64,000 nt of DNA from Desulfovirgula sp. (GTDB taxonomy: Bacteria > Bacillota > Desulfotomaculia > Desulfotomaculales > Desulfocucumaceae), in assembly GCA_020725625.1 (NCBI GenBank), contig DYET01000034.1:1-64000 (forward strand). The letters run 5' to 3'. Position 1 is the stretch's first letter. Each line of letters begins with the position of its first letter. Both the position numbers and the translations under genes were made by a program. Below are positions 51,402-61,097 of the stretch, one piece after another. The notes below the pieces were generated by a model. The model was not told the origin of the DNA and ran no database searches. It saw only the letters and a program-made list of their open reading frames with translations.

Positions 51402-52283
51402 ATGCCGTTCGGCAATGTCTTTGAGACCATTGGAAACACCCCGCTGGCCGAGCTCAGGTCATACGGCAGGCCCGGCGTCAGAATATACGCCAAGCTGGAA
51501 GGGAACAACCCCGGCGGGTCGGTGAAAGACAGGACAGCCAAGTACCTCATAGAAGCTGCTGAAAAGGAGGGCCTGCTAGGGAAGGGGAGGGTTATCCTGG
51601 AGGCCACCAGCGGCAATACCGGCATTGCCCTGGCCATGATTGCGGCCGCAAAAGGGTACAGGTTTACGGCCGTCATGCCCGAAAACGCCAGCCTGGAGAG
51701 GGTGAAGCTGTTGAGGGCGTTCGGGGCCGAGGTGATTCTGACCGACGGTGAAAAAGGGACCAACGGGGCCATCGAAACGGCCGTCAGGATGGCCCGGGAG
51801 GACGGCAGGTACTACATGCCGGACCAGTTCTCCAATCCGGCCAATCCACAGGCCCACTACGAGACCACCGGCAGAGAGATTGTCGAGGATCTGCCCGAAG
51901 TCACCGCCCTGGTGGCCGGAGTCGGAACCGGGGGGACCATTACCGGGGCCGCCAGGAGGCTGAAGGACCACAACCCCGGGATTCATGTGGTGGCAGTGGA
52001 GCCGCCTCCCCAGACCAGGATCCAGGGGCTGAGGAATATGGAAGCCTTCAAGCCCCCGGTTTACGACGAGTCGGTCATCGACTGCAAATTGTCGGTACCG
52101 GATACCGAGGCCTTCAGGCTGGCACGGGAGCTTTATGTCAGGGAGGGAATAGCGGCGGGCATTTCCTGCGGAGCTGCCCTCTGGGGGGCAATCCAGTACG
52201 GCAAAGGGATAGAAAAGGGAAACATTGTGGTAATCTTCCCGGACCGGGGAGACAGGTACATCAGCACCGAGCTGTTCGACTAG
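51402..52283 (+). CDS. cysK: cysteine synthase A (O-acetylserine sulfhydrylase family)
   Basis: IGNTPLAEL, KLEGNNPGGSVKDRTAKYLIEAAE, EATSGNTGIALAMIAAAKGY, GVGTGGTITGAARRLK. Confidence 0.93.
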   Translation: MPFGNVFETIGNTPLAELRSYGRPGVRIYAKLEGNNPGGSVKDRTAKYLIEAAEKEGLLGKGRVILEATSGNTGIALAMIAAAKGYRFTAVMPENASLERVKLLRAFGAEVILTDGEKGTNGAIETAVRMAREDGRYYMPDQFSNPANPQAHYETTGREIVEDLPEVTALVAGVGTGGTITGAARRLKDHNPGIHVVAVEPPPQTRIQGLRNMEAFKPPVYDESVIDCKLSVPDTEAFRLARELYVREGIAAGISCGAALWGAIQYGKGIEKGNIVVIFPDRGDRYISTELFD

Positions 52284-52293
52284 CACCGGCAAG

Positions 52294-53499
52294 TCAAATT
52301 TGCGCCTTGCCCCCTTCCACGGGACTGTCCTGCCGGGACCGGGCCAGGTAGAACATGAAGGAAGCCAGGGCCACCAGTGAGCATGTTACGTAGAGAGGCC
52401 CAACCCCCAAGCCGGTTATCAGCAGCCCACCCAAAGCTGAACCGGCTATTCCCGCCAGCCCGCCCAGGAACGCCGCCAGCAGCCCCTGACCGCTGGACCT
52501 CAAACGGTCGGGAACCAGCTTGCTCATGTGGTATACCGAGCACAAAAAGAAGAGGCCGAAGGAAAGGCTGTGAGTAAGCTGTAGCAGGACAATCACCGAG
52601 GGAGTGGTGACCACGCTGAAAAGCGCCCAGCGAACCGAAAACACCGCCGCCGCCGCCGCCAGGAGCTTCAATTCCGAAAACCTGGCCAGGAGGAATCCGC
52701 CGGCGGCCAGGACGGGTACCTCGCTCAGGGCTGCCACCGTCCAGGCGTAGCCCACGGTTTCCGTGTTGCCGCCCATCTGCTTGATGAATATGCCCAAGAA
52801 GGCATCGTTGGCCCTGTTGGCCGAGTTTAAAAGGGCGGTAAGCAAAAGGAATGTCATTACCCGGCGGTCGGAAAGCAGTATTTTCACGTCGCCCAACTCG
52901 GCCTTCCGGCCGAGGTAGACGGCGTCTGCCAGGAAAAAGCTGATGACAATGCATACCAGCAGCAGGACAAAGTAGCAGACGGGAAAAAGGTCCAGGCTGT
53001 ACAGGCGAAAAAAAATGCCGAAGAAAACGGCGCTGAAGCCAAATCCCAGGGAACCCCAGAGCCTGAAGCTGCCGTAATGGCCGTCGGTATTTTTGATTGA
53101 CGACAGGGTCAGGCTGTCGGTCAGGGGAATGACAGGAAAGGAAAACACATTAAAGAGAAACAGTGCCGGCAGCAGCAGTTCAAAGGATTTGAGGCGGAAA
53201 ACCAGCATGGACAGCAGGGCGGTGACCACCAGCTGAAGGATGATTAGCTTTTTTACCGTCTTCAGGCGGTCGCTGATGAACCCCCAGACGGGCTGCATGG
53301 TTATGATCACCAGCGGCCCGAGGGAAAAGAGCACCCCTATCTGCCAGTTGGTGAGGCCTTTGTGGTGAAAAAGCAGGGGCAAAAAGGGAAGGAACAGCCC
53401 GATGGTGGAAAAATAGAAAAATATAAACAGTTTTAACACCAGGCTTCCGGCCTGTGCACTGCTGACGCCCGACAATATACCGTTTCTCCCCGAAAGCAA
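52294..53499 (-). CDS. MFS transporter (MFS_1-like)
   Basis: LKLFIFFYFSTIGLFLPFLPLLFHHKGLTNWQIGVLFSLGPLVIITMQPVWGFISDRLKTVKKL; 12-TM pattern. Confidence 0.8.
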   Translation of the reverse strand: MLSGRNGILSGVSSAQAGSLVLKLFIFFYFSTIGLFLPFLPLLFHHKGLTNWQIGVLFSLGPLVIITMQPVWGFISDRLKTVKKLIILQLVVTALLSMLVFRLKSFELLLPALFLFNVFSFPVIPLTDSLTLSSIKNTDGHYGSFRLWGSLGFGFSAVFFGIFFRLYSLDLFPVCYFVLLLVCIVISFFLADAVYLGRKAELGDVKILLSDRRVMTFLLLTALLNSANRANDAFLGIFIKQMGGNTETVGYAWTVAALSEVPVLAAGGFLLARFSELKLLAAAAAVFSVRWALFSVVTTPSVIVLLQLTHSLSFGLFFLCSVYHMSKLVPDRLRSSGQGLLAAFLGGLAGIAGSALGGLLITGLGVGPLYVTCSLVALASFMFYLARSRQDSPVEGGKAQI

Positions 53500-53660
53500 A
53501 TAATTCAGTATTCACCCCGGAGTGCCCGTTATCCTCCTTGAAGACGCGGGAAAATCAGCAAATATCTGTTCGTCGGGCGGGAAAATCCTGTTTTACACGC
53601 TGATCCGGCTTGCTGATCCTGTGCTATAATAGTTTAAAGCCTTTTGCCGGAGGTTCGGCC

Positions 53661-54151
53661 GTGATCAGGGAAAAGTTTCATGAATTTCTTCAGGAACTGC
53701 TTGACCAAACCGTCCGCTGTTACGGGGACCGGCTGGTTACCCTGGCGGTTTTCGGTTCGGTGGGGCGGGGGTGCCAGAGGGCCGATTCCGACATTGATAT
53801 TTTAATTATCGCCGAAAACCTGCCTGATGGCAGGCTCAAGAGGATGCGGGAATTTGAGAAGGTGGAAGAAGCCCTCGAGTCTTCCCTGATCCGGCTGAAG
53901 GATGCGGGTATAAGCACCTGCCTGTCCCCGGTAATCAAATCGCCCGGGGAGGTTAAGCACGGCAGCTTGTTGTTTCTGGACATGATAGAGGACAGCCTGA
54001 TCCTCCATGATCGGGGAGGTTTTTCCGGTCTTTCCTGCGGGAATTTAAAAAAAGGCTGGACGCCCTGGGCGCCCGCCGGGTGGTGCGGGGCAACGCCTGG
54101 CACTGGGTGCTGAAGGATAAATACCGGGAAGGCGAGGTCTTCGATCTGTGA
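53661..54151 (+). pseudogene. MNT-type nucleotidyltransferase (antitoxin-like) with a single frameshift
   Basis: FGSVGRGCQRADSDIDILI NTase motif; coding switches frame at T5 run 54020-54024 to FRSFLREFKKRLDALGARRVVRGNAWHWVLKDKYREGEVFDL*, whose stop (54149-54151) overlaps the next start. Confidence 0.75.
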
Positions 54152-54495
54152 ATAACCATACCCTGGCCCAGAGTTACTTGATCAAGGCCACCAAGCGACT
54201 GCGCGTCCTGGAGGTGCTCATGGAGGAAGATGCCTATTCCGACGTGGTGCGGGAGGCGCAGGAAACAGTGGAGCTGGCCTTAAAGGGTATTTTGCGCCAG
54301 ATTGGCATAGAACCCCCGAAACAACATGATGTGGGCGGGTTGATCCTGGAATACCGGGACAGGTTGCCGTCACCGGTGGGGAAAAAAGCCGGGAAACTGG
54401 CCCGGATTTCCAAGTGGCTGAGAAAGGAGAGGGAGTTTGCCTTCTATGGCGACGTGGATTTTATGGTAACACCTCGAGCTAGTTTTTTGCGGTAG
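54148..54495 (+). CDS. HEPN-domain protein, probably C-terminally truncated (partner of MNT)
   Basis: AQSYLIKATKRLRVLEVLMEEDAYSDVVREAQETVELALKGILRQIGIEPPKQHDVGGLI; ends abruptly after FAFYGDVDFMVTPRASFLR. Confidence 0.7.
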   Translation: MNNHTLAQSYLIKATKRLRVLEVLMEEDAYSDVVREAQETVELALKGILRQIGIEPPKQHDVGGLILEYRDRLPSPVGKKAGKLARISKWLRKEREFAFYGDVDFMVTPRASFLR

Positions 54496-54559
54496 CCCCT
54501 TTTCTTCTGACATTTAACCCCTATAATTGCTTTATAACCCGAAAAATTTTATTCTGGAA

Positions 54560-54691
54560 ATGCTTTCGAGTGTTTGCCACGACCTGGACGAAAACTCTTT
54601 TTTATTTACTCCGAAACCAAATCGTCTTGGTTCCTTGATTCGCATAATTGATGAAATCTCCTTCAATCCCGCCACTGAATGTACAAACTGA
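54560..54691 (+). CDS. possible small ORF or remnant (43 aa)
   Basis: MLSSVCHDLDENSFLFTPKPNRLGSLIRIIDEISFNPATECTN*; AT-rich region between TA remnant and island operon. Confidence 0.2.
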   Translation: MLSSVCHDLDENSFLFTPKPNRLGSLIRIIDEISFNPATECTN

Positions 54692-54924
54692 GGGTTTTGC
54701 CGTCAGTCAAAGTAGATATTAACAGGATACGACCCAATCTTTTTGAGCGGCTAATTTTTCGCCAACAGAGGCAGGTTTTTTCTTTATACTGACGAATACT
54801 TAGTAGAGTTACCCTAAGAATGATGGCAAATGAATATGATTTGAGGCGGCATAAAGTAGCATTCCAAATTTGATAAGTCCATTACTTATATATAGTTGTT
54901 TATTTCTAAGAAGGAAGTGTCAGA

Positions 54925-57900
54925 ATGAATGTTAACCTCGAAGTATTCGCAGCAAAGCTCGCGCCCGGTGTTACTCAAAAGTTGCTTTTTGCCGCGAAAC
55001 AAGGTGTTACAGAAGCAGATTTCCGAAGGGAAGCTGCCCATATTCTTGAACAGGCTGGAGCAGAGGCTAACCTTACCATTGTCCCCCGGGACGAGTTTTC
55101 TGTTGCCCGAGGCCGTGTAGATTCAGTCTACAACCGCCTAGTACTGGAGTACAAGCGGCCTGGTACAATAAGGGCTACCAACGACCGGCGTGCCAACCAG
55201 GATGTTATCAGGCAGGTGCAGGAATACATTCTTGATGTGGCGAAACGGGAGCGCAGGGAATCTCAACGTCTTGCCGGTGTAGCCACTGATGGCTTCTATT
55301 TTATTTTCGTCCGCAGGGTTGGTGAGGGCTGGTCTGTTGACGACCCGGTGCCGGTTACCCCTGTTTCTACGGAACGCTTTCTACGCCTTCTCTTTTCGCT
55401 TTCCGCAGGTGCCGCGCTGGTACCAGAAAACCTTGTAGAAGACTTCGGCCCAAACAGTTGGCGGGCTAAAACCGCGGTCCGGGCGATCTACCGGACCCTT
55501 GCTAGCAGCAAAAATCCTCTCGTTGAAAAACTCTTCGAACAGTGGCGCTTTTTCTTCAGTGAAGCCACCGACTATAAAGAATGGGCGGGTCGCATTGAAT
55601 CGAAGCCAGAATTCCGGACTTTTGTCGGCTCGCTCTGGACTAAGGAGGAGATCAAACATCTCGATCCTGCCAGGGTTTTTTTCGTCCTCCATACTTACTA
55701 TGCCCTCCTGATTAAGCTGGTAGCTTCCCTAGCGGCTGCCCGATTCACAGGCAGTTCCCCTACCCCCCTTTCGCAGTTAGCGGCCAAGGCAGGGGGGGAA
55801 CTGCAAGAAGCCTTAGCGGAATTAGAACGTGGTGGACTTTTCAGGGAATACGGAATCCGAAACTTTCTTGAAGGGGACTTTTTCGGATGGTATCTTGCCT
55901 CGTGGAACGATGACATTGAAGAGGCAACTGGTAAACTTGTCCAGCGCTTAGCTGAGTACGACCCCGGTACGTTAGAACTGGCGCCGGAGAACGCCCGCGA
56001 CCTGCTCAAGAAGCTTTACCACTACCTCCTACCCCGCGAGATCCGCCACGATCTCGGTGAATACTATACTCCAGACTGGTTAGCGGAACGTCTAATAATT
56101 CAGACCTTGGGGGCTGATCTAGGTAACGCCGCCAAGCGCGTTCTGGATCCGGCCTGTGGCTCGGGTACCTTCCTGGTGATCCTGATCAAATACATCCGTG
56201 AAAGGGCGACTCGAAAGAAGCAGGACCCGGTGGCAACGCTGGAGTTAATATTGCAGAACGTTATCGGGATTGATCTCAACCCCCTGGCCGTTATCGCCAC
56301 CCGGACCAACTATCTTCTAGCCTTGGGCGACTTGCTGAAATACCGGAGGGGTGATATTGACATTCCAGTTTATCAGGCAGATTCAATTCTCACCCCCTCC
56401 CGGGGGAGCGGCTTGTTCGATGGTAACGTCTTCTTGTTAAAGACGTCTGCCGGAATTTTTCGTGTCCCGGCATTTTTTGCGGAACGGGAACGGATTGATG
56501 CACTGACAAATGAGCTGGATGCAGCCGTGGAAGAAGGGATCGGTGAAAATACCTTCCTGTCGCGGGTAGAAAAACAGGCCAACCTCGAACCAGAGGAGAT
56601 GGCGGCTGCGTCGGACGACCTGAAGATTCTCTATCAACAATTACGCGATCTTCACGAACAGGGACTGGATGGCGTTTGGGCCCGAATTATCAGGAACGCC
56701 TTTGCTCCACTTTTCCTAGATGCTTGCCACTATATTGTCGGCAACCCGCCATGGATTAATTGGGAGAACTTACCAGAGGATTACCGTTTACAGACAAAAT
56801 CCCTATGGGAACACTACGGCCTTTTTCCCCACAGCGGAATGGACACGATCCTGGGTAAGGGAAAGAAAGACATCTCCATGCTGATGACCTACGTAGCAGT
56901 GGACCGCTACCTCCGGCGCGGCGGCAAGCTAGGTTTCGTTTTGACCCAAAGTCTCTTTAAAACGTCCGGGGCTGGACAGGGTTTTCGCCGTTTTCTCTTG
57001 CCGGACAAAACGCCTTTTGGACCCATGGTAGTTGAGGATATGGTAGAACTAAAACCCTTTGAAGGGGCCACTAACCGGACGGCGGTAGCCGTATTTGTAA
57101 AAGGAAGCGCAGTTCGATACCCCGTCTCTTATCAGTACTGGAAAAAACGCGGAGAAGGCCGTGACAGTGCTATCGGGTTCGATACCCCGTACGAAGAAGT
57201 TACAAAGGAAAAGATAACCTATAAGGCATGGTACGCAGAACCGGTAGACAAGGAAGACCGTACTTCCGCATGGATTACGGCGAGGCAGAAAGCCCTGCAT
57301 GCCTTGCAAAATGTTCTAGGGAATTCACCGTATTCGGCCCATGCTGGATCATATTCCGGTGCTAACGGTATTTACTGGGTAGAGATTATTGGCACAAGAC
57401 CAGGTGGCCTGGCAATCGTGACCAATATCACGGAAGGAAACAAACGGCGTGTCCCTGACACGCAGGCTACAGTCGAATTCGACTTGTTATATCCCCTGCT
57501 GCGTGGTCGTGACGTTAACCGTTGGATAGCAATCCCTTCCACTCATATCCTGATAACCCAGGATCCCGTCACCCGGCGCGGTATAGCTGCGGAGATTATG
57601 GAAAGAGAATACCCAAAGGCTCACTCATATCTCTCAAAGTTCGAAGGGATTCTAAGAAGTAGGGCTGCCTTTCGTCGTTATTTTAAAGAGACCGACCCTT
57701 ACTGGTCCATGTTCAACGTTAGCACGTTTACATTTGCGCCTTGGAAAGTTGTGTGGCGTGAACAGGCTTCAGAATTTACTGCAGCGGTAGCAGGACCGTT
57801 CAGTAATAAGCCAGTTATTCCTGATCATAAGCTTATGATGGTCGAAGCAAGTTCGCGTGAGGAGGCCTACTATTTGTGTGCTGTTCTGAATTCTACTCCA

Positions 57901-58167
57901 ACGCGTTTTGCAGTGAAAGCATATACTGTCCAAATCCAAATGAATACACATATTTTGGATAATGTTGCCGTGCCAAAGTTTTCACCTAAAAAAATATTAC
58001 ATAAGAAAATAGCTGAACTTTCCGAGGTGGCACATAAAACTGCTTCTGAAGGCAATACCGCCGAAGTTAAGAGAATCGAGGAGGAAATAGATCACTGGGT
58101 GGCCAAACTATGGAACCTGACGGATGAACAAATGGTAGAAATCAAGCGTTCGTTGGAGGAGGCCTGA
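54925..58167 (+). CDS. N6-adenine-type DNA methyltransferase with N-terminal PD-(D/E)xK-like nuclease region (type IIG-like RM protein)
   Basis: RGRVDSVYNRLVLEYKRPG (D...ExK), EYYTPDWLAERLI, VLDPACGSGTFLVILIKYI (motif I), YIVGNPPWINWENL (motif IV NPPW). Confidence 0.85.
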   Translation: MNVNLEVFAAKLAPGVTQKLLFAAKQGVTEADFRREAAHILEQAGAEANLTIVPRDEFSVARGRVDSVYNRLVLEYKRPGTIRATNDRRANQDVIRQVQEYILDVAKRERRESQRLAGVATDGFYFIFVRRVGEGWSVDDPVPVTPVSTERFLRLLFSLSAGAALVPENLVEDFGPNSWRAKTAVRAIYRTLASSKNPLVEKLFEQWRFFFSEATDYKEWAGRIESKPEFRTFVGSLWTKEEIKHLDPARVFFVLHTYYALLIKLVASLAAARFTGSSPTPLSQLAAKAGGELQEALAELERGGLFREYGIRNFLEGDFFGWYLASWNDDIEEATGKLVQRLAEYDPGTLELAPENARDLLKKLYHYLLPREIRHDLGEYYTPDWLAERLIIQTLGADLGNAAKRVLDPACGSGTFLVILIKYIRERATRKKQDPVATLELILQNVIGIDLNPLAVIATRTNYLLALGDLLKYRRGDIDIPVYQADSILTPSRGSGLFDGNVFLLKTSAGIFRVPAFFAERERIDALTNELDAAVEEGIGENTFLSRVEKQANLEPEEMAAASDDLKILYQQLRDLHEQGLDGVWARIIRNAFAPLFLDACHYIVGNPPWINWENLPEDYRLQTKSLWEHYGLFPHSGMDTILGKGKKDISMLMTYVAVDRYLRRGGKLGFVLTQSLFKTSGAGQGFRRFLLPDKTPFGPMVVEDMVELKPFEGATNRTAVAVFVKGSAVRYPVSYQYWKKRGEGRDSAIGFDTPYEEVTKEKITYKAWYAEPVDKEDRTSAWITARQKALHALQNVLGNSPYSAHAGSYSGANGIYWVEIIGTRPGGLAIVTNITEGNKRRVPDTQATVEFDLLYPLLRGRDVNRWIAIPSTHILITQDPVTRRGIAAEIMEREYPKAHSYLSKFEGILRSRAAFRRYFKETDPYWSMFNVSTFTFAPWKVVWREQASEFTAAVAGPFSNKPVIPDHKLMMVEASSREEAYYLCAVLNSTPTRFAVKAYTVQIQMNTHILDNVAVPKFSPKKILHKKIAELSEVAHKTASEGNTAEVKRIEEEIDHWVAKLWNLTDEQMVEIKRSLEEA

Positions 58168-58169
58168 TT

Positions 58170-59309
58170 ATGGGTAATCCGTTTGAAGGTCTTCAACCGG
58201 CACTTCAGGTAATCGCAAGAGAAGGATACATCCTGCCGGCCACTGGTCAGGCGGTGGAAGACTTGATGCGGCCCGACCAGGAAGAAGCTTACGACAGGGT
58301 ACGCCTTGGCATAGAACCAGGGGATGTTCTCGACCTAGTTATCGAGGTGCCTAACCGGAACCTTTACGTGGACAGCACACCTATTGGAAGAGAAAAAAGG
58401 CATATTTTTCAGTACTTCCTTGATGGGTCGGCCAGAACCTTTTACCTGGGCAATGTAGTGGAGGGTGACAGGCAGACGCCTATTCATGTGGCGCAAATTG
58501 GCGCCGCAGCAATCGTTCGGGATAACCTGGGACGAATGAAGATCGCCGATTCAGAGCAAAGGTTTGTGCTGCTCATGGATAAAGACCAACTTTCGTTTGG
58601 CCAGCAGGTGGAGGACGCAGTCAAAGCGGCGGGATCGCGCTACGAATTTGTCAACCTTAAAGAGGAGGACCGCCAGACAGACGGAATCCAAGCCGGAAAG
58701 GAGCCTAGGTCTAGGGCGGCGCACAAGGCCAACTGGCGGATGCGTGTACTGGAAAAACATATCGCCACAAAACTGGAAAGGAAACCCGGTCAGTGGCTGG
58801 TGCTCGACGGGGGACTGGGGAGCGAATACGCAAAAGACTGGCCGGATGGAAAAGATTATCTGGGGGTGGTTAAATCTTCCTGGAAGGAACTTAAGTTCTC
58901 TGTCAAGAGCGGCCGCGTAAAACAGACACTTAATACCTACCAGCTTCTGGCTAACCTGAAGGTTGGCCAGCGAACCCTGGCATTCGGGCTAAGAGAAGGA
59001 CTTATTGCCACCTGGTACGTCCGCATCAGGGGTCCGGAATACCTGGAATTCCCGCTCATGGGGGTGTTGCGCATTGAACTTCCCAACCCCAGCCGGGAGG
59101 CGGTTCATTCGGAACTCATCGATGAACTATCCGGAGCCTTGGTTGCCGAAAGAAGTGTTTCCCCACATGGAAAAGATTCCAGGTGGCATTCTCACCTGTA
59201 TCCAATCTACCTGGCCGAGCAATCGGTTAAGAACGGTTTTGTAACTACAGAGGTTCTCAAGGCGGGTATGAAGTGGCCGGCTCATGCTAGCGGTGCCATT
59301 ACCCGGTAA
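58170..59309 (+). CDS. NurA-like nuclease domain protein
   Basis: HIFQYFLDGSARTFYLG, WLVLDGGLGSEY...YLGVVKSS, SHLYPIYLAEQSVK resemble NurA motifs; pairs with the downstream HerA-like ATPase. Confidence 0.7.
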   Translation: MGNPFEGLQPALQVIAREGYILPATGQAVEDLMRPDQEEAYDRVRLGIEPGDVLDLVIEVPNRNLYVDSTPIGREKRHIFQYFLDGSARTFYLGNVVEGDRQTPIHVAQIGAAAIVRDNLGRMKIADSEQRFVLLMDKDQLSFGQQVEDAVKAAGSRYEFVNLKEEDRQTDGIQAGKEPRSRAAHKANWRMRVLEKHIATKLERKPGQWLVLDGGLGSEYAKDWPDGKDYLGVVKSSWKELKFSVKSGRVKQTLNTYQLLANLKVGQRTLAFGLREGLIATWYVRIRGPEYLEFPLMGVLRIELPNPSREAVHSELIDELSGALVAERSVSPHGKDSRWHSHLYPIYLAEQSVKNGFVTTEVLKAGMKWPAHASGAITR

Positions 59310-59326
59310 AGGAGGTAAAACACAGT

Positions 59327-61087
59327 ATGGCTGACGAACTAAAAGGCAATGCAATACTACCAGCGGATCGGAGGATCATCGGGAAGGCTTCCGCTACTGA
59401 GCGGGATCCGAACTCGTCAGAAAAGTTTTCTTTTTGGCTGGGGCCGGACGAAATCGTCAACCCTTTTGACATTGTTGAAGCGGAGCAAATGGAAGATACC
59501 CGTACCTTTGGCCTGGTAACCAATATCAAACAGATTACCGATGCTCCTTCCCACATTTCCAATTATATCTCCAGTGACTTTGGTAGCACCCAATCTATAC
59601 CGCAAACCCCTCGTCAGGGTACCAACGTGGCAGAGGTAAACGTGCTCGCCAATTACGATCCCTCCGAACCTCAAAGGTACCCCATGGGCATTTATATGCC
59701 GGTCCAGAACGATGCACCGGTGTGCTTCGCAGATGAAAAAGGGATTCACGTGGCCCTCGGTATTGACAAAATGTTTGAATATGAGAAGGAATATAACGAG
59801 CGTATCACAATCCCAGCGGGAATGATCCGAATGTCCAATGGAACGAAAGTGCGGGTATATCTGGACAAACGGTATGTGTTGGGACCGGAAGGAGCGCATG
59901 TCAACATCTCCGGGATCTCCGGTCTAGCCACCAAGACCTCTTACGCGATGTTCCTAATCCAGTCCATCTTGCAAAGTGTGGGAGCGAAAGATATTGCAGT
60001 TGTCTTGTTAAATGTTAAGCAGAACGACCTCCTGGTGATCGACAAGCCAAGAAAGGACATTAAACCGGGGGATCTTGAACTCTGGGAGCTTCTCGGCCTC
60101 AAACCGCAACCGTTTGAGAATGTCCGCTACCTACTCCCGTGGGGTAAGGAAACACAAACCACCGGACTTCCCAATTGCTTCGGTGAGCCACCTGACCAAT
60201 TCCAGACCTACGCATACTCTCTGGAGGATGTGGTGGGTAACCGTGCCAGTCCGGGGCCAGGCCTTGGCCTTTTGATCCGTGTGCCGGATCCCTGGGACAC
60301 CCTGGGTGCCCTTATCGGAGAAATTCAGCACGGTATCAGTAATCAGGAATCCAAGTGGAGAAATGTCAATACCTGGAGCGCACTTTTAAATGGGCCTCCC
60401 CTGATGGACAAGGGTATTCCCCAGCCTATAGGAGAGGTGAGGGCCTCATCCGTGGGCCGCTTTATCAGGATCCTTCGGCGGGTGGTAAGGAACCGTCAAT
60501 CTGGCTTGTTTGTGGAGCAAAGGGCTCCAAGGCGGGCAGTAAACCTAGGTGAAGAAATCCGGAAAATTGAGGGCGGTCAAACCACTGTGGTTGATATTGC
60601 CAAGCTGACCGATGAGGAACGGGCCCTGGTTTTCGGGCACATAATACAAGAAGTTTATGGTATGTACGCCGAGGCTACTATTGATGAAAGAGGTGACTTG
60701 CCGAAAAAAGTCATCATTTTTGTTGATGAACTGAATAAGTACGCGCCATCGCGCCGGGGAGAAAGCGACTCATCAATTCTTGAGTATGTACTCGACATTG
60801 CCGCTAGGGGTCGCTCGCTGGGAGTTGTGCTAATCTCGGCGGAACAATTTATGAGTGAGGTTCACGGGCAGGTGGTAGGAAACTGCGCCACTAAGGTTAT
60901 CGGCCGGAGCGATTCGTCCGAACTGTCTGATGCCGCCTATCGTTTTATCGCACAGGACGTAAAGGCGCACCTAACACGCTTAGACAAGGGGGAGCTTCTA
61001 CTCTCGCATCCCATCTATAGACAACCAATAAAAATCGAATTTCCGCGAACTGCATATCAGGCGATAGGACATGATCGCATGAGGTGA
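59327..61087 (+). CDS. HerA/DUF87-like ATPase
   Basis: VNISGISGLATKTSYAMFLIQSIL P-loop region, KKVIIFVDELNKYAPSRRGESDSSILEYVLDIAARGRSLGVVLISAEQFMSEVHGQVVGNCATKVIGRSDSSEL (Walker B and downstream HerA/FtsK signature). Confidence 0.78.
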   Translation: MADELKGNAILPADRRIIGKASATERDPNSSEKFSFWLGPDEIVNPFDIVEAEQMEDTRTFGLVTNIKQITDAPSHISNYISSDFGSTQSIPQTPRQGTNVAEVNVLANYDPSEPQRYPMGIYMPVQNDAPVCFADEKGIHVALGIDKMFEYEKEYNERITIPAGMIRMSNGTKVRVYLDKRYVLGPEGAHVNISGISGLATKTSYAMFLIQSILQSVGAKDIAVVLLNVKQNDLLVIDKPRKDIKPGDLELWELLGLKPQPFENVRYLLPWGKETQTTGLPNCFGEPPDQFQTYAYSLEDVVGNRASPGPGLGLLIRVPDPWDTLGALIGEIQHGISNQESKWRNVNTWSALLNGPPLMDKGIPQPIGEVRASSVGRFIRILRRVVRNRQSGLFVEQRAPRRAVNLGEEIRKIEGGQTTVVDIAKLTDEERALVFGHIIQEVYGMYAEATIDERGDLPKKVIIFVDELNKYAPSRRGESDSSILEYVLDIAARGRSLGVVLISAEQFMSEVHGQVVGNCATKVIGRSDSSELSDAAYRFIAQDVKAHLTRLDKGELLLSHPIYRQPIKIEFPRTAYQAIGHDRMR

Positions 61088-61097
61088 AGAAAGGATA

